DNA of 64,000 bases from Chalara sp. BL73. Its lineage: Eukaryota > Ascomycota > Leotiomycetes > Helotiales. The first letter of the stretch is position 1. Each line of letters starts with the position of its first letter. The notes below the pieces were generated by a model. That model ran no database searches. It was given only the letters and a program-made list of their open reading frames with translations, and had not been told where the DNA came from. Location of the stretch: positions 682,001-746,000 of the forward strand of contig CAKJVC010000088.1 in NCBI GenBank assembly GCA_918026815.1, read 5' to 3'. This document shows, piece after piece, positions 24,801 to 34,990 of this stretch. The translations under genes were made by a program, and so were the position numbers.

Positions 24801-25329
24801 GTAGAAGCATAAATATGAGTGCGGTTGAGAACGATTGCCATAATAACGCAGCATAATGCCCACTTGCTCGTCGCATAGCTGAATACGCTGCCTAAACTTC
24901 GAGCCCCCTCCATCGAGAATCGAGTAGCAATCCCACTGGCCTGATCATCTACCTCCACAAGTATATCGGTCCCACCTTGTACGAATTCCCGGGCGCTCCC
25001 AACGATGGCGGAAGCCGTGGTGGCAGCATCCGCTATTCCAGCAGCATCGGTGGCTGGCGGAATGACTCGTTGCCCCAAAACCTATAGTTTCATAGTTAGC
25101 ATTTGAAGGACACCGTCTTTTGTGCGTCTCGAGGGATCTAGAGGCTTACTATTCTACCCCCAAATACATTCTCCACCGCATCCGGGACTGCAAGGAATGA
25201 TCCGAGTTTCTTGAACATTCGTGGCCCAACGAGCGCTAGATCCCTAGCAGAAGGAACATAATTCGTCATATTCATCCCCATGGTCCAGTTTGCCCATCTT
25301 CCACTCCCATTATCTGGTACAGCACTCAT
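21878..25329 (-). CDS. multipass RING-type E3 ubiquitin ligase, Asi1/Asi3-like
   Basis: Asi1/Asi3-type ligases sit in the inner nuclear membrane and direct degradation of misplaced membrane proteins and regulators. Exons are 25329-25150, 25081-24012, 23945-23854, 23724-23191, 23048-22915 and 22828-21878, giving 986 residues in frame. Introns are 66-142 nt, long for this window. The N-terminal two thirds contain several hydrophobic segments, for example WALCCVIMAIVL, GFIPHVLVLGGIIACMVIYG and GWLLYL. The extreme C-terminus is a cysteine-rich RING: CVVC, then PCRCLSLCDDCR, then CVCC at about residues 940-975. It has Cys at the usual His place, as in Asi proteins (PCRCLALCDDCR-like). The acidic linker before the RING is low complexity. 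Confidence 0.85.
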
Positions 25330-25748
25330 TGTGTTGATTGATGTTGGAACGTTTGCGTGACTGGCCTCAATCGCTGCTCACCACAAGCAAAGCTGGCTCA
25401 CTATATGTGGAGGACTGCTCGCCTCATTATCATAAATGTGACAGAATGCAAGGCACAAGCAGGTGATGACTGAGTATTATGATACTTAGTTCAACCTTTG
25501 TTGCTGTCTTAAATGTCAGGTCCAGACCAAGGACATGGCTGATGATGGAGCAGCTCCCCACCTCGGGGCTTAGTACAGCTCATCCCTGTATTTATAGATT
25601 CCCCGATACAGGTATTTTAGGTCACCACATTAAAAGGCAGAAATTGATTCCAGGTTAATGTTTCCAGATGCAATGAATTTAATTTGGGGTATCTCTTAAT
25701 TGTACTCCGTACGCCTAATTTCCTTCTCCCATCATGCACTATGACCAT
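25330..25748. other. intergenic
   Basis: About 420 bp comprise the promoter of the RING ligase gene and the 3' side of SEN34. Nothing else is recognised. Confidence 0.4.
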
Positions 25749-26651
25749 TTACATGCCACCCCATTCAATAGAAAATGACCGAACATCAGTATTACTGCTC
25801 TCTCCGCCATCATTCTTACCACCAATAAGAAATGCTTTTTTAACTCTCGTTCCAAGCCGTCCTCCACCTACCAAATGTATCAACGAAATTTCCTGCTTCC
25901 AGTCAAAGCTAACAGCATCAAAATGAGCATGAAAGCGCATCGGATCTCCTGGATAAACATTATAGTCACAACCAAAACGCAGTCCAGGCCACAAGTAATA
26001 CCCTTTAGAATGAAGATGTGCAAACAGGGAATATGAAGATGGAACAGCTACGTCTGTCTCTTTCACAGCAGTCTCAGGCAGCGTAGATGAGCCATATGTT
26101 ATGGAAGGCGTGATAGCCCAGCCACCAGCAGAGATAGATGAAGGGGAGGTACTTGACTGATGAGATGCGGGTCGTTCGGTATTGAAAAGGTAATCAGCAT
26201 CCTCTGCATCGCCTTTCGTCTTGCTATCAGAGGTTGGTAATTCCTTGTGAACACCTTTGGCGGCTTTTCTTGCCAAGGCATTCTGCTTTCGTAGTTTGAA
26301 GGACTCATCTGCAGCTCTGTTGGCCTCCAGACCCATAGTCTTGACAGAATCAAGATATTGTGATCTCTGAGGCCCATCAACTGCAAAGTTCTCCTTGTGC
26401 CATGCGCTGTCGTTGATGATATATGCTACTCTATTCTCTACCAAGACTCGAGCTTCCTCAGGCATGAGCTCTATGGGTAGGCCGGAGAAAGTGTTCTGCG
26501 AAGGGAATTGCGGTACCATCCCAATAGTTGTACCACAAATGCGATGGTTCCTACGAAGGTAAGTCACGACATTGATGTCGAATAGCAAATAGCGACCACC
26601 AATGTAGGAGATTGGTATAGGTTCAGTGACCGAGTCTTGCGACGACGACAT
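25749..26651 (-). CDS. sen34: tRNA-splicing endonuclease subunit Sen34
   Basis: Sen34 is the catalytic subunit that cuts the 3' splice site of intron-containing pre-tRNAs within the SEN complex. The gene is a single exon of 300 residues. The C-terminal endonuclease fold is clear: YYLWPGLRFGCDYNVYPGDP is followed by FHAHF, then RVKKAFLIG near the end. These supply the Tyr (in VYPGDP), His (ten residues on) and Lys of the catalytic triad. The N-terminal domain and a Lys/Ala-rich middle linker are of usual length. The start is the ATG opening MSSSQDSVTEPIPISYIGG. Confidence 0.93.
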   Translation of the reverse strand: MSSSQDSVTEPIPISYIGGRYLLFDINVVTYLRRNHRICGTTIGMVPQFPSQNTFSGLPIELMPEEARVLVENRVAYIINDSAWHKENFAVDGPQRSQYLDSVKTMGLEANRAADESFKLRKQNALARKAAKGVHKELPTSDSKTKGDAEDADYLFNTERPASHQSSTSPSSISAGGWAITPSITYGSSTLPETAVKETDVAVPSSYSLFAHLHSKGYYLWPGLRFGCDYNVYPGDPMRFHAHFDAVSFDWKQEISLIHLVGGGRLGTRVKKAFLIGGKNDGGESSNTDVRSFSIEWGGM

Positions 26652-27565
26652 TGCGCTTTCTTCGAGTACACACCCATCCAGGTCTCACTACCACTATCAG
26701 TCAGCATATTTATCAGGCAATGCGCTGAAGTAGAAGAAAATGGGATGTGATCGATGATCATGAATTAAAACATATATTAGACATCATGTCCATACACATT
26801 ATGCATGGTGTCAGGGGATTGACAGATCGGTTTTGTAATCATATCGACGAAAGAGTTAGAACGAGACAAAGTAAATATAGCTTACGAATTGAATTACCGA
26901 AGGTGGGTGTTGTGTCTGATTATTGGTGTTGGTTTCTAAAAACGAAAGAAAATGAATCACAAATTCTCTCAAGAGAAAAAAAGTAAAGCGGACGCTACGC
27001 CCGCATGCTAATTACAGGTGAGTAAGGCCAAGGCTGAACCGAAGAAATAGTGCTTGGCGTTAGATTCCAGGGCATCTGAAATCGTAGCAGCTTCATTCTT
27101 GTTCTAATTGATCTATTTGTAAATTGACAAAAGTATAGGTATTGAAATAGCAGCGTGTTAATTCAATTACCTGGAGATCAATCATGTCCGAGCTTTGGCT
27201 TCTTGCTCTTTTGATAGCTGTGCCTTTGGTTCTCTTTATAGGCATGTTATTAATTAGAGAGTCCCCATTGCATTCGATCACTATACTAACTTATACTTAG
27301 CATGGCTCATCATCTCTTCCTGCTTGGGAGATAGCTTTAGAATGAGAGTTTCGAACGTGTCAATCAATCCACGCCATGCTCTATTTGATAGGAACTATTT
27401 ACGAACAGTCACTTCAAATGGACAAGGCACATGGAACCAGATCGAGATGGATGACATGCTTGGAGATAGCCCAAGAAGTTCTATCGATTCAAATCATCGA
27501 CGGACATAACGTTATTTTCCAGCCAGACGCCAATGCTATGCAATTCGAAAAATGCTCCACACCAT
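26652..27565. other. intergenic
   Basis: About 900 bp lie between SEN34 (5' side) and the 3' end of ELP4. I see no coding signature, tRNA or repeat array; open frames here are short and of random composition. Confidence 0.4.
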
Positions 27566-28826
27566 CTAGAACTCAATATCATCTTTTGTTGCCTTTCCTT
27601 GGTCATTTTCTGGCCCTCCTTGCTGAGCCTCCGAATCTCCTTCTACCGGAGGTAGGCTATAAGGCTTGATTACAAGTCCTTTTCTCCTATTAAGCGTGAA
27701 AGCTAGATCATCACCAAAACCACTAGCTTCTCCTCCACCACCCCCTCTCTCATGAAACACGGGCAATCTATGTACTTTCAACATTCCTTGTGGAGGGTCT
27801 TCTCGTGATATTGAAAGTCCTGAAGCAGCCTTCACCGCGACTGCTGTGGACGGAAATGGAGCTATTTCGAAAACGCCATCACTCAAAAGTTCCATCCAGC
27901 GTGTCAAACCCGTAGCTCTTGGGAAGAGGGTCAGTGGAAGAGTGACCACGGCCGTAAGCTGTGAAGGATATTTTCTTAACAAAGATCGGAGGGTGTGGAA
28001 AAATTGCAGAATGACTTCTGGCTGAGAAACATAGGAAGGATACAGCGCTGGAGACATGATTGTTGGTACTACCACACGGTGAATGGAATCTGGATTAGAT
28101 GCTAGATGGGATGAAACTTGGGCCAACAACTTGGTGAATGGAGATGCGATTAGGTCAGGGTCTTTAAAGTTGAGACTTGGTCCGGTTTGTGTGGGAACAA
28201 AGTGAAGTTGTACTGTAGAGGGCAGAATAAGGCGTTTGCTAAGGTCGAAGTCGTGGCAAAATATCGATTGACTAGAGGTTGCAGATACTTCCCCTGCTGG
28301 CGGCAGTCCCCTTTCTGAAAGTGAAAGTTAGATTGAAAGGGAGAACTTGATAGATTTGCCTGAAACTATATACAAAGGAGCACCCACCTCTTGCACCAGC
28401 TCCAAATTCTCCAAGCCTCTCATAACGCCACGCAATCTTCATTTTATCCTCAGGCGGTTTACTCTCCTCAGCCTTGACAGACTTTCCCTCAACTGCTAAA
28501 CCGGGCAATTCTCGTCCCCAAGATTCACTTGCACCTAGGTAATGAATATGGTGGCCTTGGACAACGCCTTCAGCTGCATAGTATCGTAGCAAGGCGCCTC
28601 CAAAGTCCGTGGTACCGCTTTCCTCAACAAGCAGTGAGGTGCCTAGAGCCAAACCTGCATGGCCAGCAAGAAGACCATCTAGCGATCGAGTTCCAGTCGA
28701 GATAGTCAATCTCCCATCAAGAGGCGACGGTCGCACACCTGAAATCGAAGGCTTTTCATATTTACTGATATTTTGAGTGGAACTCCCAGACTGAGAAACA
28801 ATTACATTTCTCTTCCTGAACGACAT
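27566..28826 (-). CDS. elp4: Elongator complex subunit Elp4
   Basis: Elp4 is one of three RecA-like ring subunits (Elp4-6) of Elongator, needed for wobble-uridine modification of tRNAs. Exons are 28826-28388 and 28314-27566 (73-nt intron, GTGGGT donor, TTTCAG acceptor), giving 395 residues. The start MSFRKRNV is the usual one; an in-frame ATG at 28901 would add 25 unlikely residues. The RecA-like core begins at TGTRSLDGLLAGHAGLALGT, where a degenerate Walker A-like loop is expected. The C-terminus (LAFTLNRRKGLVIKPYSLPP) is a family hallmark. Confidence 0.92.
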
Positions 28827-28913
28827 AATCGGAGTCAAAATATTCGACACTAAGAAGTTTGCAGGTGTCGATTTTTTTTTTCGAGGTTGATGCCGCCGCA
28901 TGTGGCTTGAGAA

Positions 28914-29327
28914 ATGTCAGCCTTGCAGCCCAGCCCCGCCAACACCTTCAGAGATCTTTCATTGTTCGCAACGACTACCCACCAGGAACCAACACTCAAA
29001 AGCGTCAAAAAACCTGGGCCTTCCCCGAGCAGTGCGTTCTCCGCGTGTATAACTACGTTGCGAAGGCCGAATTTAGAGCCTACTACGCGCCAGCGTCTTC
29101 TTACCAGGACCTAAAATACCGCTCCACACCGTCAGGTCACCAGAAAAGGTTCAGTATCACGTTCGTGAATTACTGCTTCAAGGCTGCGTGCTTTTTATAC
29201 GCAACGCGAGGTCCGTCTTAACTAGGTACCCATAAATTCCAGGTTGGCAATCAGATTGCGACGATTTCTCTTCACCAGCCAATTGCTTGCTACGCCGGCT
29301 TCAAAAAAGAATACGCAAACCAGTTTC
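28914..29327 (+). pseudogene. small unassigned ORF with frame breaks, upstream of RPB8
   Basis: Between divergent ELP4 and RPB8, three coding-like plus-strand segments follow one another in different frames. They are 28914-29111 (starting MSALQPSPANTFRDLSLFA), about 29099-29221 (PGPKIPLHTVRSPEKVQYHV...CVLFIRNARSVLTRYP) and about 29244-29340 (VGNQIATISLHQPIACYAGF). Each looks protein-like, but I find no intron that joins them cleanly. It may be a small basic, possibly mitochondrial, protein gene with a sequence error, a relic, or part of the RPB8 leader. I do not recognise the family. Confidence 0.3.
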
Positions 29328-29330
29328 AAG

Positions 29331-29825
29331 ATGTCCACAAACCCTGATGCCTCCCTTCTTGAGGATACCTTCATAATCACTGCCATAAATGCCGAGAAAT
29401 ACGACCGAGTCTCACGCCTTACCCTCCAGTCTGAAGATGCGTTGACATCTATAACGCTCGACATCAATTCAGAGCTATACCCATGCCATACAGGCGAGAA
29501 GCTGCATATTTTGTGCTCAACGAGTTTGTCGTTGGATGGAAGTAAGGAGGAAAAAGGATGGAGGGATGTTGCGCGAGCTGGAGCGGGGGAGACAACGCTG
29601 GCAGATATGTATGACTATGTCTGCCATGGCAAGGTTTATAAGTTTGAGGAGGATCCTGAAGCCAAGTCAATGTTCGTATCCTCTCTGCAGATAATGGGAT
29701 AGCGCTGACATAGTTACAGTAAGGCTTTTGTCTCCTTTGGTGGTCTCTTGATGGCTGTCGAAGGTGACTACAAGAAGCTTCAAACTCTCCGAGTCGAGCA
29801 TTGCTACCTCCTCATGAAGAAATAA
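29331..29825 (+). CDS. rpb8: RNA polymerase I/II/III common subunit Rpb8 (RPABC3)
   Basis: Rpb8 is a small OB-fold subunit shared by all three nuclear RNA polymerases. Exons are 29331-29671 and 29720-29825 (48-nt intron), giving 148 residues, the usual size. The N-terminus LLEDTFIITAINAEKYDRVS and C-terminus VSFGGLLMAVEGDY fit the family closely. The intron uses a non-consensus donor GTTCGT with acceptor TTACAG. I chose it because it alone preserves the reading frame into SFGGLLM, and a GCTGAC branch-like motif lies in the intron. Confidence 0.92.
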
Positions 29826-30195
29826 ACAGACAGCACATGTTGGGACCGACAACGTTGTTGCCTCCTAAGGAACGGAAAATCCAGTGGCACTCCGACATCC
29901 TCCCGCAAACTTCTCCATAACGCAGGCCTGAGAATTCAAAATTAACAACTTCTTTTCTTAATGCATATACCCAGCTGGTTGGCTGGTCTGGCGTTTAAGG
30001 ATACCAAAAAATAGCGTACGCTCAACGACTAGATGCCGCTGTGGGATAGTCAGTTATGCTGCAGCTATATGCAGGGTAAGGGGAAATGGCTTCTTTCGAG
30101 ATAGCTTTCTGTGACATAATGTTACGAGCAACAATAGACAAATTCCATCAATCACTCTCCAATCCTGATCATGATTCATCGTGTACAAGTATATC
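29826..30195. other. intergenic between convergent genes
   Basis: About 370 bp lie between the RPB8 and Nudix 3' ends. No feature is recognised. Confidence 0.4.
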
Positions 30196-31316
30196 TTATC
30201 TAGAATCTCTATGCGGTCCAGGGAACTCCAAGTCTCTATGTATTCTCCTGTTGATCTCCTCAAAATCTTGTTCATTCTCTGGTGTCAGTATCCCATGCCT
30301 AATGAAGAAATCCAGCACCAACATCGAACAGTTTGGTTTGAACTCCCCTTTTGCCATAGCGTCCTGTACCTCCTCGACCGTCCATAGATAAAACTCCTCG
30401 ACCTCCCCATCTTTGGGCTTCAGTTCCACATCGATAGGCAACTCCAAATCATAAACATACTGAACCTCAGGCTGCACCAGCCCGCTCTCCCCTCCGGCAC
30501 GCTCATCCCTTACATAGATATACGTCACCGTCCCATGAGCCGTAGCCCGCCCCCCCACCAGATCCGCAGGCAGGGAAGCCTCCTCGTCCGCCTCGCGCAC
30601 TAGACATTCAAGGGGTTCCTCCCCCGTCGCCATTCCGCCTGCGACGGTGTTGTCCAGCATCCCGCCATACGTCTGCTTGCTTTTCGCGCGCCGCGGAATC
30701 CACATCTTCAGCCCATAGCTCGCGCCCTCATCTCGTATGAAGGCCGTCATGTGCACTCCATAAGTCACGACCCCGAACAACGGGCTCGCGCTTCTCTCTA
30801 CGCTCCAAAGTAACTCATTTCCAGGACCGTAGACGGGGTAAAGCTCGCTGCGCCAGCCGTTGAGAACTCTGAATATCTTATTTTCCCGCCAGTACGCAGC
30901 TGTCGCCGCTACCGCTTTGGAGCGTTCTTCTTCTGTGGGATGCTGGAATATGGAGACGGTGCGTTTGGCACGCGAGACTTCAAGCTCGCCTTTAATAGAT
31001 ATAGGAACCTTTGCTAGACGGTTGAAGACGCTTTCGGAGAGGTAGCCTATTGGCGTCGAGGTCTCACCGTTGTTATGGACGATGGTGTATAGGTCTGAGA
31101 GAGCGGCGTGGTAGAGGCCTGGGCTGGAGGGGTAGGGGAAGCTGTGTGGTGTTAGTTAAGATATGTCAAACAAAATTGGGCATGTGGTGCAGAGAAGAAG
31201 GTATATGAGGTAGGAATGATACAAGTGAACTGTGTTTCGGTCAAGTGTTGGTAGGGCAGTAGAGCAACTTAATCTTACCTGTCGCATTCATTAACAAGAT
31301 CTAAATTAGACTTCAT
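30196..31316 (-). CDS. Nudix hydrolase with DUF4743 N-terminal domain (yeast YJR142W-like)
   Basis: Exons are 31316-31279 and 31141-30196 (137-nt intron), giving 327 residues. The N-terminal ~130 residues match the domain found in fungal thiamine-pyrophosphokinase-related Nudix proteins. A Nudix fold follows, with box GGMATGEEPLECLVREADEE. The consensus terminal Gly of the box is replaced by Ser (EEASLP). Related enzymes hydrolyse damaged thiamine diphosphate or similar pyrophosphates; the substrate here is inferred only. The longest open frame begins internally. The true start lies in a small upstream exon opening MKSNLDLVNECDS. Confidence 0.85.
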
Positions 31317-31628
31317 GTTAAACTAGCAAACAAGGCCATGTACTCAATCCCGAGCTCTGGAAAGATCACAATCAAAGGTTGAATGTGAGTTTGTTGCCTA
31401 AAGAAGGCTATAGAGTGAAGTAGAATCGTCCTGAATCTTCCCCTGCTCAGACCCGAAGGTTAGGATTCACCCCACCATGACCCCGCCATTGACGCAACTG
31501 TAAAACATCTATAAACAAATCCTTCCCTCACCGATCCGCGCTTAGTACCAAAGGTTTTCGGTCACCAGTTCCTTCTCGTATTTCTACCTGCTTCTCGAGT
31601 ACCGCTACAGCTAAACAAGCTGCGCACA
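31317..31628. promoter_or_regulatory. divergent promoter region, Nudix / Hikeshi
   Basis: About 310 bp separate two divergent starts and presumably hold both promoters. No specific motif can be assigned. Confidence 0.35.
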
Positions 31629-32240
31629 ATGGAACAAACCCTCTTCGGCCTCATCCCAACCGGCCTCCCGCCGATTCTGCAACCTACCTCCCAACCCACA
31701 CCAACATCTCTCCTCTTCACCATCCCCTCCCTCCCGGGCCGCACATACAGCCACATCGTCGTCTTCCTGCTCCCGGGCGCAACCCTCCCGCCCGACACCG
31801 CAGCCGCAGTCTACATCCAGCTGCCACCCTCCTCCGCGACGCCAGGCGCATTCAAGTTCCTCGGGGGCATCGGGCCAGGCAAAGAATCCGCCATCTTCAA
31901 GATCTCCGGTTTCAACACCTCGGGGGACGTCAGCATCGGAGTCTCCATCGAGCCAGCGGCGACAGTCGGCGAGCAGATGGCCGCACTGCAGCAGCAACCA
32001 AAGGAGCACACGGAGCAGGCGTTGGTTCTGGCCGGAAAGGGAGGAGGGAGAGGAACCCCGGATACGACGATATTAGCGCAGAGGATCATCAAGAACGCGT
32101 TTAATTTCCTGGCGAGCTTTAGCGGGAATCTGGCGAACGGCGTGGAGGTCGTGCCGCTGAAGGCGTTCGAGGAGTGGTGGCGGAAGTTTGAAGGGAGAGT
32201 GAGGAATGACCCGGGGTTTTTGGAGAGGGATGGGGATTGA
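31629..32240 (+). CDS. opi10: Hikeshi/OPI10-family protein
   Basis: Hikeshi family proteins carry Hsp70 through nuclear pores under heat stress; yeast Opi10 loss perturbs inositol regulation. The gene is a single exon of 203 residues, normal for the family. The N-terminal beta domain begins MEQTLFGLIPTGLPP and includes HIVVFLLPGATLPP. A Gly-Phe-type middle is followed by the C-terminal helix with KNAFNFLASFSG and WWRKFEGRVRNDPGFL, which is diagnostic. The gene is more GC-rich than its neighbours, with strong third-position bias, suggesting high expression. Confidence 0.92.
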   Translation: MEQTLFGLIPTGLPPILQPTSQPTPTSLLFTIPSLPGRTYSHIVVFLLPGATLPPDTAAAVYIQLPPSSATPGAFKFLGGIGPGKESAIFKISGFNTSGDVSIGVSIEPAATVGEQMAALQQQPKEHTEQALVLAGKGGGRGTPDTTILAQRIIKNAFNFLASFSGNLANGVEVVPLKAFEEWWRKFEGRVRNDPGFLERDGD

Positions 32241-32798
32241 AAAGCTAGGGGAGGTGTACAATTGACGTTTTACAAAACATGATGGACACCAGGGAAATTA
32301 GAAAGAGATGACGCGTATTATGGCCTGCAGGAAAAGGTACAGCCAAGCGGGTGATCATACAGAGCAAGATGGGTTTCGAAAGAGGAGCAGATGAAGCTTG
32401 GGGATGTGGAAGTGTGTCTTGTAGGATATAGTGAGGCATTGGGGCGGTCGTAAATCGGGCACAGAGAAGATCTTGGTTGATGGTGGATCTAGATCACTTT
32501 ATCTAAAAACCGACAGTACCATGATCCGCCTCATGATAATCCAAAGCAAAGTAGTTTATGCGCACGCAATAAGCTCTGAATCCTAATATTATATTCGTGA
32601 CACGGATATCGTATCCTAACCTCTGTACGAAGAGCCAAGTCAATCAAGCACCCAAACGAAGACCTCTATGTCCATCTGAACTCCCGCCAGGGACCTTTAA
32701 ACTCCTATTCCATAGAAAAAGCGCCTTCGCTAATTAGAGAACCCTATGTTTTGTCTTTTTTGACCGTATATTCGTGAAGCAAACTCAAACAAAAGCTC
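32241..32798. other. intergenic between convergent genes
   Basis: About 560 bp lie between the OPI10 and apyrase 3' ends. Nothing is recognised. Confidence 0.4.
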
Positions 32799-34990
32799 TC
32801 AGCCCTCTTGTAGGGGCGACATTAATGGGCTTTTCATCCGTGTGGGACTACCCGCCCTACTCCTTTTCCCAGCTCCAACTGTATGTAACCGTTCTCTGCT
32901 TTCTGTGCGTACTACTAGTCCGCTCCTGTCCATTGCGTTAGGAAAGTGGCTCAGACCGAGTCCAAGGACGGGTGAGTCCGTGTAATAGCTATTGGGTTCA
33001 AAGCCTGCTACAGAGATCTTGGGGGTCATGAGTCCGGACGACCGTCCTAAGCGAGATCCTTCACTGCTATCAGAGTTGTCATTGTCGTCCGAGTCCACAT
33101 CCCCCAACTCAAACTCATTAGCCGCCTCTCCGTCTTCAAGAACGCGCTCATAGCTTGAGGAACCTCGCCCAAAAAACTTGCCAGCGCCAAAGAATCCACC
33201 ATTTTTCTTTCGTGGGCTTCCCGGCCGTCGGTTCCTCCGGAAAAACTTGCTGGCTCCTCTATACAGTCGTGTTCTCCTTTCTCGTTTCCGGAATATATAA
33301 CCAATTATTATCAAAATAAGCATGAAGAGAAAGAAACTTGGCGTAACTCGGGAGTGTTCCTGTGCTTCACCTACGAGCTCCTCCACTTTATCAGCAAAAC
33401 TGTCATCATCGCCGATCGGAACCAGATCTGAATTAGATCCAGCCTCTTGGAAATCCTGTGGAAGAACCTCGTCTTCCGCGAGTACATTGCTACCGAAGCC
33501 GACGGGTAGAGCTGATTTTTCTGCAGGTGGGATTTGGCCGGCGGCATATAAAACCATCTTGCCTAAAGTCCAGCTAACCTCAAATCCTCCGATTTTGTCA
33601 ACAGCCTGGAAGGGGTCAAGAAATCCGTTGCTCTTTGCATGAGAAGCAATTTCCTTGGTAGCGTTGTAGCCGGCGCCATCATGCGAGAACTTCACGGTTC
33701 CTATTCTGGGTATGCCGATACCATCATGGAGAACGTTTATTAGCCATGATGCTTTGAAACACACCTCTTGAGCGGTCTTTGCATCCACGTTCTTACCCCA
33801 TTTTTCTTTTGCTACACCAGCTTTGATGTCGTCCCATTCTTCACTACAGAAATCTTTTACTAGGCGCTGGTATGCGGTGAAATCATAGGTTTTCTCCTTG
33901 TGCGCCATTTCGAAGATCTCATGAGTTGTATGCCAGTATTCGGAAACGCCGACAAAGTGATTAACCTCGAAGTCGATCGCAGGCACATGTTGGCCGTGCA
34001 GTAAGCAAGGCTGGTCCGCACAGGGTGCATCTTTATCAAGAAGAGGATACGCTTGCTTGATGCATTCGCCAAATAGCCCAGTCCCGAGTAATATAGGGTC
34101 AGATCCAACTTTCGTCCCAGGTACAATTTCGGTGCCTTTCAAGGTAGTCTTTAAGCCAGAAGGTAAACATGGGTCTAGGAGCTCCTTCGCATCGCCAGTG
34201 TATGTTGCATCCATAAGGGCCTGGACGTAACGCTCTCTCGCTTGATTAACTCCAAAGCCTAGCCATGTTGTCGTAAAGACCCTGTATTCAGAAGGCTGCC
34301 CATCAAGTGTCCGCATTCGCAACAGCTTCAAGTCATTTGCATGTTTCATAGCTTCTGTCGAATTGGGAGCAAACGCGATCTGAGCGGATGCGCCACCCAT
34401 ATCCAGAAATCCATAAGTATGGTGTCCTTTACCATGAGCATGTTCTTCTGGTGAATCAAAACCTCCTAGCAAGTAGTTCGCTGCTATCCATCCATACAAG
34501 CCTTCCGTCTCGCCAGGAATGACCTGTATATGTAGATCGCAATCAGGTAAGGAGAACTTAGTATGTTTCTGAGCATATGAGCAGATTTCATTTAGCAGAG
34601 CTCGCTGTTTCATTGGCTCCAGCAATCGTACACCTGCTGTCGCCATCAGAAATAAAGGCGTATCCTCGACCTGGTCCTTGGGAATAAAGTCAAGTGCATG
34701 AGCTAACAAGTCTTTGAGGTGCTCAGGTCCAACGTCGGCCGGATTGTCGCCGAAGGTTGAGACGCCTGGCTTTATCTTCTTCGTCCATTTCTTCTTCGTT
34801 TGCAGCTTCGGTAAACTCTGCAGCTCGAGTGCATCGGCATGCTGCCTGGCTATTGCGCTATTAAGCCATCGATAAATGTGGACTCGAGTCCCTGACGAAC
34901 CCGCGTCCAGGATAACACCGTATCGCCCTGAGGAGGTCAATATGTGCTGAAATGATAGCAGATTGAGGATTGCAGCATACATTTACCCAT
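32799..34990 (-). CDS. ynd1: Golgi apyrase, GDA1/CD39 nucleoside phosphatase (YND1 type)
   Basis: Golgi apyrases hydrolyse NDP/NTP released by glycosyltransferases, sustaining nucleotide-sugar import. Apyrase-conserved regions are in order: DAGSSGTRVHIYRW, ATAGVRLL, EGLYGWIAANYLLG and LDMGGASAQIAF. One membrane segment (FFLFMLILIIIGYIF, about residues 530-550) precedes a ~165-residue cytosolic tail rich in R, G and S. This topology fits Ynd1 rather than Gda1. My preferred model is exons 34990-34987 and 34927-32799 with a 59-nt intron. It gives MGRYGVILDAGSSGTR and 710 residues, the family-like start. The alternative, an uninterrupted frame from 34982, would add an unlikely leader. Confidence 0.88.

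Noticed and set aside
34928..34982. Apyrase start codon at 34982
   Set aside because: The leader it gives does not resemble any apyrase N-terminus and contains a good TTTCAG/CTCAG acceptor; the spliced start at 34990 fits better.
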